Below, piece by piece: positions 1 through 8,490 of a DNA stretch of 64,000 nt; the first letter of the stretch is position 1; each line of letters begins with the position of its first letter. Origin of the DNA: Deltaproteobacteria bacterium. Lineage in GTDB: Bacteria; Desulfobacterota; GWC2-55-46; JADFVP01. The DNA lies in the NCBI GenBank assembly GCA_029262515.1, contig JAJCZH010000005.1:54592-118591 (forward strand). Direction: 5' to 3'. The notes beneath the pieces were generated by a model, which ran no database searches, was not told the origin of the DNA, and saw only the letters and a list, made by a program, of their open reading frames with translations. Made by a program: the position numbers and the translations under genes.

Positions 1-136
1 TAGGGCATGGTATGAAGGAATCCTGAATTATGAAAGAAGCAAATGCTTCGACCCTGCGACCTCTCAGCAGGCAGAATGTCTTGGCCAAACAGACATGAAT
101 TATGACGAATATGAGATGGAAAGGAGAAAGCCTTAA
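1..136 (+). CDS. C-terminal end of an unidentified protein (truncated by window edge)
   Basis: An open frame enters from the left edge (first full codon at base 2) and ends at TAA 134-136. The 44 visible residues are hydrophilic and contain two cysteines, several Tyr/Glu residues and a basic end (ERRKP). A perfect terminator follows 57 bases downstream, which supports a real gene end here. I do not recognise a family from this fragment. Confidence 0.5.
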   Translation, partial: RAWYEGILNYERSKCFDPATSQQAECLGQTDMNYDEYEMERRKP

Positions 137-193
137 CAGGTTTAAGAGTTTCTTCGGCGGGGGAGAGGAATAACCGAGCCGGTTGACAGGTTA

Positions 194-232
194 ATAAAGC
201 GGGGCTTGGCAAACTGCCAAGCCCCGCTTTAT
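194..232 (+). terminator. Strong intrinsic terminator hairpin
   Basis: A perfect 17-bp stem (ATAAAGCGGGGCTTGGC and its complement) encloses an AAACT loop. The A/T-rich stem base gives a short U-tract on either strand. It fits termination of the gene entering from the left. Confidence 0.85.
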
Positions 233-540
233 CTTTGGTGGCAGGAAGGTGGTAGATTTTCTGCGGTAAGCTAACTACAAGTTCAAGAGTACTTCCAGTA
301 ATCAACGGTTTTCGACCTGATATCCACATACGATATTTATACCTGAAATAAACAAAAAAACACTGGTTATAAACCTGTAACCAATCACCCGCGTCTATAA
401 AAAGTTGAATTAATGTTGGATTGCTAATACTATTTATTCAGGATAAATGGAGATACTCCGATATAATTATATAAACCGATAGATAGATGCATCTATGGTG
501 GTGTGCATAGGTAGACTGTAGGAAAGGTCCAAAGTGTGCT
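233..540. other. Intergenic region upstream of the first GGDEF gene
   Basis: This is AT-rich with no convincing reading frame. It ends in a purine stretch, AGGAAAGG at 520-527, 13 bases before the TTG start at 541, which is a distant Shine-Dalgarno. The promoter of the GGDEF gene must lie here, but I cannot pick out hexamers with confidence. Confidence 0.4.
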
Positions 541-2208
541 TTGAGTTGCATTAATATTAAAAAAAGTCTCAGGGTGAAACTTACCCTGTTCTTTCTGCTC
601 GGTGGTCTTGCGCCTATCATCATCGGAAGTACCTTCTTGTATCACACCACAAAGAAAGCCCTCTTCGAGAATGTCTTCAATGAACTCCAGTGGACGACAG
701 ACAAGTTAGGGGCCGCTGTCGAAGCTGGTATCAACGAGGCCCGTGCAGACCTCCTCTTAGCCTCTACCAACCCTGCCTTCAGGCTCTACTACAGTCAACC
801 TGATAGAAGAGATTACTGGCTTAATGAACAACATAAGGTAATTCGGCACATAAGAAAGCTCTATATATACCTCGATGAAAGTTGCTTTATCGAAAAATCC
901 GGCAAAGAGGTCTGCCGTATAGTCTATGATGAACTGGCAAACGAAGACGAACTCGACCTTGACGAATCCGGACGCACCTTCTTTGATAAGACCTTCGCGC
1001 TTGAAGAGGGGGAAGTCTTCACGGGAAGACCGGAGGTGTCCGGAGATACCGACAAATGGGTTCTGCCCTATGCTACTCCGATAACGGTTAACGGCAGCCA
1101 TGTTGCTCTCTTGCACTTTGAGCTTACACTTAACTATTTACAAGATACTTTGAAAGAGCTTGTAGACCCCGAGAGACTTACAGTCTTTATCATTAACGAA
1201 GACGGAGAGTACCTGGCTCATACGGGTATGGAGGTCAGTATTACCGAGCCGCTGCCGAAGGCGATAACAGCTCAGACGTCATCCTCTTTCAAGGAAATTG
1301 TTGATAATATGGTCTCACGGGGCAGCAGCGGGCTGAATGACTTCAGCCAGGACGGAGAGCTGTATTATATTCATCACCGTCCCGTGGTTTTCGATGGAGA
1401 AAATAATGAAAACAGATGGACTATAGGCGTTGTAATTTCCGCGCAGAAGGTTTACGTAGAGGCAAGGTCTTTAAGGTATATGGGCCTCGTGATCGGTTTT
1501 GTCGTACTGGTCGTTATTTTGTTTGCCTACCTGATAGGCAAGTGGGTAACCTACCCGATTACGTCTCTGGTATCTGTCGTAAGGAGTATCGCCTCCGGGA
1601 GTTTTTCCGGAGATGTCGCAGTTACTACTAATGATGAAATCGGAGAATTGGCAAGTTCCTTCAACATGATGGTAGGAGCAGTAAAGGAGCGGAACGCAAA
1701 GTTAAAGGAACTTGCAACGACCGACGGACTAACCGGACTTTACAATCACAGCCACTTCAAAGAAGAGCTGAAGAGGGAACTGCAACGGGCTAACCGTTAT
1801 GATCACCACCTCTCCCTGATCATGACCGATATTGATTATTTTAAGAATTACAATGATACCCACGGACACCCTGGAGGAGATGAGGTATTGAAGGTGTTTT
1901 CAGAGTTATTCAGTAAAGATATAAGGGAGACGGATATAGCGGCACGTTACGGCGGAGAGGAGTTTATCATAATCCTTCCCGAAACTGATGCCGCGAGTGC
2001 CTCTGTAATTGCCGAGAGGATACGCAGGGATATAGAAGAGCATCCATTTCCACAACAGGAGACCCAGCCGGGAGGAAACCTTACCGCAAGCTTTGGCGTC
2101 TCCACCTTTCCCGAAGACGGTAGTACCCAGGCATCTCTTCTGGCTACTGTAGACAAGCGGCTATATAGGGCGAAAGCAGAGGGGAAGAACAGAGTCTGCA
2201 AGAGATAG
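541..2208 (+). CDS. Membrane diguanylate cyclase (CACHE-HAMP-GGDEF)
   Basis: It makes cyclic di-GMP from two GTP in response to an external signal. Residues 12-34 form the first membrane helix. A periplasmic CACHE-type sensor follows to about residue 310, then a second helix (about 318-337), a HAMP linker, and a GGDEF domain over the last 165 residues. The active site is GGEEF, and an RETD sequence five residues before it is the RxxD product-inhibition site, so the domain should be active and feedback-inhibited. The TTG at 541 is followed by KKSLRVKL, a typical basic stretch before the helix; a GTG at 574 is a possible shorter start. No partner gene adjoins it, so the ligand cannot be inferred. 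Confidence 0.88.
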   Translation: MSCINIKKSLRVKLTLFFLLGGLAPIIIGSTFLYHTTKKALFENVFNELQWTTDKLGAAVEAGINEARADLLLASTNPAFRLYYSQPDRRDYWLNEQHKVIRHIRKLYIYLDESCFIEKSGKEVCRIVYDELANEDELDLDESGRTFFDKTFALEEGEVFTGRPEVSGDTDKWVLPYATPITVNGSHVALLHFELTLNYLQDTLKELVDPERLTVFIINEDGEYLAHTGMEVSITEPLPKAITAQTSSSFKEIVDNMVSRGSSGLNDFSQDGELYYIHHRPVVFDGENNENRWTIGVVISAQKVYVEARSLRYMGLVIGFVVLVVILFAYLIGKWVTYPITSLVSVVRSIASGSFSGDVAVTTNDEIGELASSFNMMVGAVKERNAKLKELATTDGLTGLYNHSHFKEELKRELQRANRYDHHLSLIMTDIDYFKNYNDTHGHPGGDEVLKVFSELFSKDIRETDIAARYGGEEFIIILPETDAASASVIAERIRRDIEEHPFPQQETQPGGNLTASFGVSTFPEDGSTQASLLATVDKRLYRAKAEGKNRVCKR

Positions 2209-2263
2209 TACCGTCTGTTGGGTTTAAGATATCGGACTGATTAGTACCAACAGTAATAGCCGT

Positions 2264-2383
2264 GTAGGTTGGGTTTTGCGAAGCAAAACCCAACCTGTTT
2301 TTAGGTATGCAACCTGTTGACTACATGTTTTTACTCTTCAACCCAATAAATACTGTTGGATTTCGTACCTCTACCCAACCTAC
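2264..2383. repeat. 120-bp REP/MITE-like element with 11-bp terminal inverted repeats
   Basis: The left end is GTAGGTTGGGT and the right end is its exact complement ACCCAACCTAC. The left end sits inside a near-perfect hairpin (2266-2296, 14-bp stem, GAA loop) followed by a T-run, so it may also terminate the GGDEF transcript. A related GTTGGGT/ACCCAAC hairpin recurs at 2931-2957. No transposase is encoded, so it is a non-autonomous or REP-like repeat. Confidence 0.65.
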
Positions 2384-2470
2384 AAAAACTGTATTCTAAA
2401 ATTCAAGAGGGCGTGTTTGTAATTAAGGCGAATAGCGATATAGTAACGTTATTCTTATTAAAGGAGCAAA

Positions 2471-2923
2471 ATGAAGGGTACTATTTTCTCCATATTATCG
2501 GCATTATTAATTGCAATTCCGGCTGTGGCAGCAGACGGGGTGGTTAATGTCCAAAGTAACTTTAATGTAGAAGAAACCGCTGATCGAATGGAGAGTATAT
2601 TGAATGAAAAAGGAATGACGGTATTCAAACGAATAAAGCATTCCGAGGGTGCTGGCAAGGTCGGTATCGAACTCCGAGAGACAGAACTGATAATATTTGG
2701 TAATCCAAAAGTTGGAAGCCCCCTTATGAAATGTCAGCAAACTGTCGCTATTGATTTACCTCAAAAAGCATTAATTTGGGAAGATGATAAGGCTAAGGTC
2801 TGGATATCATATAATGATCCTAGGTATTTAGAACAAAGGCATAATATCTCCGGTTGTGAAGAAGTTGTATTGAAGATAGAAAAGGCACTGTCTGCCATAA
2901 CAAAATCAGCAACAGCGAAGTAA
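2471..2923 (+). CDS. Exported DUF302 protein
   Basis: The protein has 150 residues. Residues 1-21 are a signal peptide ending in AVAA. The rest matches the DUF302 pattern: an N-terminal strand with VNVQSNFNVEET, a central LRETELIIFGNPKVGSPL segment, and a closing WISYNDPRYL...HNI stretch. DUF302 proteins are small alpha/beta proteins of unknown biochemical role, often exported and found beside heavy-metal or redox genes. Two cysteines (in KCQQT and SGCEE) could form a disulfide. GGAG at 2462-2465 precedes the ATG. It is a single gene, flanked downstream by a block of repeats. Confidence 0.85.
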   Translation: MKGTIFSILSALLIAIPAVAADGVVNVQSNFNVEETADRMESILNEKGMTVFKRIKHSEGAGKVGIELRETELIIFGNPKVGSPLMKCQQTVAIDLPQKALIWEDDKAKVWISYNDPRYLEQRHNISGCEEVVLKIEKALSAITKSATAK

Positions 2924-2930
2924 GGTGGTT

Positions 2931-2957
2931 AGGTTGGGTAGCGCAGCATAACCCAAC
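2931..2957. repeat. REP-like palindrome, GTTGGGT/ACCCAAC type
   Basis: GTTGGGT (2933-2939) pairs with ACCCAAC (2951-2957) around an 11-base centre that itself contains GC-GCA-GC. It is a second, shorter copy of the terminal motif of the 2264-2383 element, placed directly after the DUF302 stop codon. Confidence 0.6.
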
Positions 2958-2963
2958 AGCCTT

Positions 2964-3076
2964 CTGTCATGCTGAACTTGATTCAGCATCTGGTTTTGAA
3001 AAGAATAGACCCTGAATCGAGTTCAGGGTGACATAGTAGTTAAGTAAGGCCAGACCCTGAATCGAGCTCAGGGTGA
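2964..3076. repeat. Three tandem GTCATGCTGAA / CCCTGAA-TCGAG-TTCAGGG palindromes
   Basis: Three related hairpins occur in a row: TGCTGAA/TTCAGCA (2970-2988), CCCTGAA/TTCAGGG (3010-3028) and CCCTGA/TCAGGG (3055-3073). The last has a changed base (GCTCAGGG instead of GTTCAGGG). Each ends in GGTGACA or begins with TGTCA. This pattern resembles dispersed repeats seen in many proteobacterial genomes. They lie between convergent genes. Confidence 0.65.
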
Positions 3077-3086
3077 CAAGCAAACC

Positions 3087-3152
3087 GTCTTTGCGAGCAG
3101 AGCGAAGCAATCTAATAAAAGATTGCTTTGTCACTTCGTTCCCCGCAATGAC
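3087..3152. repeat. Long imperfect palindrome of the GTCTTTGCGAGC...GCAATGAC class
   Basis: The left arm GTCTTTGCGAGC...GAAGCAATCT and right arm AGATTGCTTTGTCACTTCG...CCGCAATGAC pair imperfectly around AATAAA. This is the classic dispersed palindrome with TTGCGAG and AGCAATCT arms. It ends 12 bases before the stop codon of the convergent transporter gene and may act as its terminator. Confidence 0.65.
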
Positions 3153-3163
3153 GCGTACCCCTC

Positions 3164-4147
3164 TCACCCCTTCTCCTTACTCCTCGTAATAAGATAGACG
3201 CCGAGTATCAGTATGACCATGCCGACTAGTTTGGCGGTGCCGAGTTCTTCCCCTAAAAATATACGGGCTATTATCGCGGTCGAGACCGGCCCGATGAAGC
3301 TGATCATTGCGGTGCGTGACGCGCCTATTCTTTTTATCGCCAGAACTATCGTTAGTATCGGCACGAAGGTTGCGAACGTACCGATCAGTATCAGCAGCGC
3401 CCACGCCTCTGCGCTACTCGGCAGGCTTTGACTTAAGCTGCCCTCTGCGCTCTTTATAAAGAACGTCGTTATAAAGGCGGCTGCGGCTGCCGTGGTGGTG
3501 AGGGCCGATATCTTTACGGAGCTGACCCGCTTGCCGAGCGACTCGGTAATGACAAGCGAGAGAGCGAAGAGCAGGGCCGCGATAAGGACAAGAACCGTGC
3601 CTAGCCCTGTTGACCCGCCGAGGCCCCCGCTAAAGGCCTCTAGCGCGATTGCAAGGCCCGTGTAGGTGATGACAAGGGGCACGATTATGGAGCGCGAGAG
3701 GCGGTGTTTAAAGAAGAGGCTAGAGAGCAGCAGCACGATTACCGGGTAGGTGTATACGATGAGCCGCTCCAGTGAGGCCTCTAGGTACATGAGGCCGTAG
3801 AAGTCTGCATAACCGGCTAGGTAGATACCCAAGAGGCCGCTGAGCGCGAGGATTAAGATATCATGTGCTCGGACCCTCTCTGACGGGAAGATAAAGAGCA
3901 TGGCTATAAAGAAGGGCGTGGCTATCGCGTACCTGAGGGCGAGCAGGCCCACGGGCTCCATGCCGTGGGCGTAGAGCAGCTTTGCTATCACCCCCTTGGT
4001 AGAGAAGGAGAGGGCGGAGATAATCGAGAGGGTATAACCCCAGATGTAGGCGCTTCTTCTGTTCATTACAGTATCTTTTATTAGTACTTCGAGTTTGTTT
4101 CGGAGTTGCAAGAGGTTGCTGTGCGCAGGTACGTACAGTCCGTTCAT
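3164..4147 (-). CDS. DMT-superfamily (EamA) transporter
   Basis: This inner-membrane permease has about ten predicted helices arranged as two EamA repeats (roughly residues 35-165 and 180-320). The first repeat starts ISALSFSTKGVIAKLLY and the second ends in FLGEELGTAKLVGMVILILG, a usual EamA ending. Members export amino acids, metabolites or drugs; the substrate cannot be read from sequence. The start is uncertain: 4147 adds 27 hydrophilic residues without a Shine-Dalgarno, and ATG at 4066 (MNRRSAYIWG) begins right before the first helix. It is divergent from the downstream kinase gene. Confidence 0.85.
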   Translation of the reverse strand: MNGLYVPAHSNLLQLRNKLEVLIKDTVMNRRSAYIWGYTLSIISALSFSTKGVIAKLLYAHGMEPVGLLALRYAIATPFFIAMLFIFPSERVRAHDILILALSGLLGIYLAGYADFYGLMYLEASLERLIVYTYPVIVLLLSSLFFKHRLSRSIIVPLVITYTGLAIALEAFSGGLGGSTGLGTVLVLIAALLFALSLVITESLGKRVSSVKISALTTTAAAAAFITTFFIKSAEGSLSQSLPSSAEAWALLILIGTFATFVPILTIVLAIKRIGASRTAMISFIGPVSTAIIARIFLGEELGTAKLVGMVILILGVYLITRSKEKG

Positions 4148-4756
4148 TGTGCGTGTAAGTGTACCATGTCAGACCTCTCAATTTTTATATATCTTTATAA
4201 AACCGGAAGCCGAATAGAAACAAAGAGTAAATAATGAACTCTAATCTTCCTTTAATAGTTTATCTGTATAATAGAAACTGTAAAAAGTATAAAAGACCTC
4301 CCCTGCTTTGGGATTGTATAGAGCAGTTGTAACACTCCCCACAAGAGGTGGCGTCCAGCCACTGTATCAAAGTAGTAAAATCAACAAATCTACAATATGT
4401 ACTCTAAGCAGTATCCTGCCGTAAGCGGAGGGGCCAAAAGCCCCTCCGTCCTCCTATTTCCCTCTTCTGTTTTTGACTTCGTTTTTTGTTCTAAATACTT
4501 CCTCGAAATGTCTCTCGTACTCTTTAATCGGCGCGGTTAATCGTTCTGATTCGTCGTAATTCGTCAATTTCCGGGGCTGTTTTGGGGGCTGAAAAGGCTC
4601 CGAAGGCGGTGCGGCTCTCTCTTCTTGACATATATTAGTGTTTGTAATATTCTAATTTATATGGCTTTTTTGCCATTTAGCACGTATGACCGTTGCTATG
4701 AAAGATTCAAGCGGCACGGCCATTCCCTTGAAACAGTATATAAAACAAGGACTTAG
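4148..4756. other. 609-base divergent intergenic region
   Basis: This region holds the promoters of the DMT gene (leftward) and the histidine kinase (rightward). It also contains a GC-rich hairpin at 4426-4448 (CGGAGGGGC, CAAAA loop, GCCCCTCCG) without a following U-tract, and a small TGGC-GTCCA-GCCA hairpin near 4347-4360. No protein-coding frame is convincing. A small RNA between 4250 and 4450 is possible but unproven. Confidence 0.4.
4625..4653 (+). promoter_or_regulatory. Sigma-70-type promoter of the sensor kinase gene
   Basis: A consensus -35 TTGACA (4625-4630) is separated by 17 bases from a -10 TATTCT (4648-4653). Transcription would start near 4660, leaving a leader of about 95 bases to the ATG at 4757. 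Confidence 0.6.
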
Positions 4757-7069
4757 ATGAATATCGGCAGAAAACTGATGCTTTCGTTCCTGCTTGTAAC
4801 CCTTGTTCCTACAATACTGCTCGCCATTCTAACTACCTATATTATAAGCAAAAATATGAAAGAGGATGCTCAGCTTACGGTGAGTAACAGCCTGAAGGCC
4901 GCCAGGGTACAGTACTATGCGCGGGCTCACCAGATGAAGTACGGTATGCTTCAAGCATCAACGGAATCGTATATAAAACAGGCTATTAGCTCGAGCGATA
5001 CGGTTTTTTTACGCGACCTGTTGAAGTCATGGAAGAAGTATCGGCCACATGTTGATCTCTGGAGTATTGTTGATAAAAACGCTATGACTATTGCATCACT
5101 CAACTCGCGTGTTACCGGTGTCAAAGTAACCATAAACGGGTTGGTTGAGCGTGCTCTGGCCGAAGGAAAGCCTCTTATATCGACCGAACTTATCAGTCAG
5201 GGCATGATAGATAAGGAGAGCCTGACCGAGCAGGGAAGAGTTCGTATTGTAAGCACGGGTGAAGAACAAGTACAGCCTGAAAATGGTGTTCTTAGCGGTG
5301 GTATGCTGTTGGTGGTCGTAACTCCGGTAATTGATAGCGACGGAGGGACTCTAGGTGCCATTATCACCGGGGACCTTACAAACAATGACACTTTTGTGCC
5401 TGACTCATTTGCCGAGATTATTCCGGGCTCTCTGGTCTCTATCTCAATGAAGGGAGTTAAAATAGCTACCAATGTAAGGAATGAGGACGGCGAGAGGGCG
5501 CTTGGGCACCTCTATCCTGCTGAGGTGCTTGATGAAATTCGTTCAAACAAGGGCTTCGGGGGGGAGACCACTGTGGCCGGAAGCGCCTACATGGCGGCGT
5601 TCGATCCCATTACAAACCATCGTGGGGAAGTAATCGGGTCACTCTTTGTGGGTGTTCCCAAACAGCGTTTCGCCGAACTGCAGAATGAAAACGTCAAGGC
5701 TGTTATCGTCATCTCCACGATTGCGCTCTTTCTTGCCACCGGTGTTGCATCGTTAATAACACTCAGGATCATACGCCCCATAAAGGCGCTCAATACCAAG
5801 GCCGAACTTATCAGTATGGGGGATTTGAATATAGGGTTCGGTTACCCTACCGATGGTAATGACGAGATTGCCGACCTTGCCAAGACCTTTAAGCAGATGG
5901 TCAGGAACTTGAGAGAGAACGAGGAGCGGATAAGCATAAGTCAGGAGAACCTTAGTCACCAGAAGAACCTTGTGGAATCTATAATTAATTCTCTGCCGTA
6001 CTGTCTTTATGTTATAGAGAAGGACCTGAAGATAGTCGACTGGAACAGGCATGGGCTCGAGTCGTGTCCGGTCTGCAAGTGTGTACCGGGTATGGACTGC
6101 TGCGGCAAGGATTTTGTTGAGCATCTCGGCGACTTTGAGTTGCGCGACGGCTTGAAGGAGGTAATAGAGAGCGTCTTCAAGAGCGGTAAGCCTGTAAGTC
6201 TTGAGCGCAGGGTGTCGCACAAGATGCCCGGGACTAGGGATCTTCGCGTTCAGAGCAGCATATTTCCTATCTACTCTTTAGAACATCCAAGCAGACAGAG
6301 TTTGGTTAAGTATGTTATCTGGATGGCCGAGGATGTGACCGACAGGAGGGAGATGGAGGCACGCGTTACATCGAGTGAGAAGCTCGCGGCAGTCGGGCAG
6401 CTTGCCGCAGGCGTGGCCCACGAGGTCAACAACCCGCTTGGCGGTGTGTTAAACTGCATATACAACTTCAAGAACCGAAACCTTACGGATGAAAGAAAGG
6501 CGGAGTACATAGGTTTTATAGAGGACGGAATAACCCGGGCTCAGAACATCGTGCGCCAGTTGCTCGACTTCTCTCAGCAGCACGACCCGGAACTCGGGCG
6601 TCTCAATATAAACTCGCTTGTAGAGTCGGTCTTGCCGTTGATACATCATACTATCAAGGATAGTGACATCAAGATCGTTACGCGTTTCGGTACCGATCTG
6701 CCTGATGTGCTTGCGGACAGGCATCAGATAGAGCAGGTGCTGGTCAACCTGTTGCTCAACGCCGTTCAGTCCGTGGAACAGCAGGGCAGGATAGAGGTGA
6801 CGACCAGCTCAATGGGAGGATGGTACTCCATAACCGTAGGGGACGACGGTTGCGGTATTGAGCCTGAAAGCCTTACAAAGATTTTCGACCCGTTCTTTAC
6901 TACAAAGGGTGTCGGCAGCGGAACCGGTTTGGGCCTGTCGGTAAGCCGTGGTATAATCGAAAGGCATAAGGGCAGGATAGAGGTTGAGAGCGAGTCGGGT
7001 GTCGGCACTATTTTTAAATTATATCTGCCTGTTCTGCTTCCGGAACCGGTGAGTGCGGTAAAAGCCTGA
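4757..7069 (+). CDS. Membrane sensor histidine kinase (CACHE-HAMP-PAS-HisKA-HATPase)
   Basis: The N-terminal helix (about residues 7-29) precedes a periplasmic CACHE domain whose end, AAFDPITNHRGEVIGSLFVG, is typical of single-CACHE sensors. A second helix (about 315-335), HAMP, a PAS domain (about 400-525) and the kinase core follow. The phosphoacceptor is His555 in GVAHEVNNPLGG. The ATP domain shows NLLLNAVQSV, GDDGCGI and GTGLGLSV. The PAS domain carries five clustered cysteines (C437, C440, C442, C448, C449), a possible redox or metal site. AGGA six bases before the ATG supports the start. The regulator gene follows after 28 bases, so the two form a pair that activates sigma-54 promoters. 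Confidence 0.9.
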   Translation: MNIGRKLMLSFLLVTLVPTILLAILTTYIISKNMKEDAQLTVSNSLKAARVQYYARAHQMKYGMLQASTESYIKQAISSSDTVFLRDLLKSWKKYRPHVDLWSIVDKNAMTIASLNSRVTGVKVTINGLVERALAEGKPLISTELISQGMIDKESLTEQGRVRIVSTGEEQVQPENGVLSGGMLLVVVTPVIDSDGGTLGAIITGDLTNNDTFVPDSFAEIIPGSLVSISMKGVKIATNVRNEDGERALGHLYPAEVLDEIRSNKGFGGETTVAGSAYMAAFDPITNHRGEVIGSLFVGVPKQRFAELQNENVKAVIVISTIALFLATGVASLITLRIIRPIKALNTKAELISMGDLNIGFGYPTDGNDEIADLAKTFKQMVRNLRENEERISISQENLSHQKNLVESIINSLPYCLYVIEKDLKIVDWNRHGLESCPVCKCVPGMDCCGKDFVEHLGDFELRDGLKEVIESVFKSGKPVSLERRVSHKMPGTRDLRVQSSIFPIYSLEHPSRQSLVKYVIWMAEDVTDRREMEARVTSSEKLAAVGQLAAGVAHEVNNPLGGVLNCIYNFKNRNLTDERKAEYIGFIEDGITRAQNIVRQLLDFSQQHDPELGRLNINSLVESVLPLIHHTIKDSDIKIVTRFGTDLPDVLADRHQIEQVLVNLLLNAVQSVEQQGRIEVTTSSMGGWYSITVGDDGCGIEPESLTKIFDPFFTTKGVGSGTGLGLSVSRGIIERHKGRIEVESESGVGTIFKLYLPVLLPEPVSAVKA

Positions 7070-7097
7070 ACAGCTTAACCAGATAAAGGGGTATTAT

Positions 7098-8462
7098 TTG
7101 AAGAAGGTACTCATAGTAGATGACGAGCCGTTGATGCGGATATCCATTAGCGATGCGCTTAAGGAGGAGGGTTTTACGGTTGTTGAGACCGGCCTCGGTC
7201 TCGAAGGGATAAGGCTGATAAAAGAAGGGCTCTTCGACCTCGTGATAACCGACCTCAGGCTGCCGGACAGCGATGGTATAGAGGTGCTTCGCTCCTGCAA
7301 GCAATACTCGCCTGAGTCAAAGGTGATACTGATTACAGCTTACGGTTCGGTAGATACCGCCGTTGAGGCGATGAAGATGGGGGCCTACGATTATATAACA
7401 AAACCGTTTCCGATGGACAAGCTCTTGCTGATGATAGAGCGCGTAATACGGTTCCAGGAACTCGAAGAGGAGAACCTCATACTCAAGGAGCAGGTCGAGG
7501 AGAGGTATAACTTCGACGGTATGGTCTACAAGAGCGAGTTGATGCGGGAGGTGGTTGAGTCCGTGAAGATAGTCGCTGCTACTGATTCCACCGTTTTGGT
7601 GCTCGGCGAGTCTGGCACCGGCAAAGAACTGATCGCCAATGCGATTCATTATAACAGCCTCCGCAAAGACGGTCCTTTCGTCAAGTTAAGCTCTGCCGCT
7701 TTGCCAGAGACTCTGCTTGAGGCGGAACTCTTCGGGTACGAAAAGGGCGCATTTACCGGGGCGGTAAAAGCGAAGAAAGGCAAGTTCGAGCTTGCCGACG
7801 GCGGTTCGATCTTTCTGGATGAAATAGGCGAGTTGACTCCGGCTATTCAGGTCAAGTTGTTGAGAGTCTTGCAGGAGAAGGAGTTCGACAGGCTCGGAGG
7901 TACGCAGACTATTAGTGTGGATGTGCGGATAATCTGCGCCACGCAGAGGGATCTAAAGGAGGAGGTCGCTAACGGCAACTTTCGTGAGGACCTTTACTAC
8001 AGGCTCAATGTCGTACCGGTTACTCTGCCGCCGCTCAGAGAGCGCAAGAGTGACGTGCTGCTGCTCGCCGACCACTTCTTAAAAAGATTCGCGACCCAGA
8101 ACGGCAAGAGCCTGAAGGGATTTACGACAGACGTCCAGGAGGCGCTCTTGAAGTACCACTATCCCGGTAATATCAGGGAGCTTGTGAATATTGTAGAGAG
8201 GGCGGTGGTACTTGCCAGGGGAGCGGAGATAGAGTGCTGTGATCTTTCCGATGATATCAACCCCGGTGTGGAGCAGCTAATAGGCGTGTCCGGGCCGTGC
8301 AGCGGAAACCTTTCCAAGGCAGTAAAAGAGTTTGAACGGCAGTTTATCGTAAAGGTTCTTTCAGAAGCCGGCGGAAACAAGAGCCTTGCGGCGAAGCTGC
8401 TCGGTATGTCGAGAAAGACGTTGTGGGAGAAGTGCAAGGCGTTTGAGATAGTAACAACCTGA
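7098..8462 (+). CDS. Sigma-54-dependent response regulator (NtrC family)
   Basis: The receiver domain (1-120) has phosphoacceptor Asp52 in ITDLRLPD. The central AAA+ domain shows Walker A GESGTGKE, the sigma-54 contact loop GAFTGA, Walker B LDEI and the arginine-finger region. The C-terminal Fis-type helix-turn-helix reads GGNKSLAAKLLGMSRKTLWEK. The protein has 454 residues, the usual family length. The start is TTG with AAGGGG six bases upstream. It is the partner of the preceding kinase. I found no convincing GG-N10-GC promoter beside it, so its targets are elsewhere or not recognisable by eye. Confidence 0.93.
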   Translation: MKKVLIVDDEPLMRISISDALKEEGFTVVETGLGLEGIRLIKEGLFDLVITDLRLPDSDGIEVLRSCKQYSPESKVILITAYGSVDTAVEAMKMGAYDYITKPFPMDKLLLMIERVIRFQELEEENLILKEQVEERYNFDGMVYKSELMREVVESVKIVAATDSTVLVLGESGTGKELIANAIHYNSLRKDGPFVKLSSAALPETLLEAELFGYEKGAFTGAVKAKKGKFELADGGSIFLDEIGELTPAIQVKLLRVLQEKEFDRLGGTQTISVDVRIICATQRDLKEEVANGNFREDLYYRLNVVPVTLPPLRERKSDVLLLADHFLKRFATQNGKSLKGFTTDVQEALLKYHYPGNIRELVNIVERAVVLARGAEIECCDLSDDINPGVEQLIGVSGPCSGNLSKAVKEFERQFIVKVLSEAGGNKSLAAKLLGMSRKTLWEKCKAFEIVTT

Positions 8463-8490
8463 TCTACCTTACGACTTACCCAGCCCCTCC

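Noticed and set aside
102..173. 23-codon frame overlapping the end of the first partial gene (MTNMRWKGES...)
   Set aside because: No ribosome site and it overlaps the better-supported frame 1-136.
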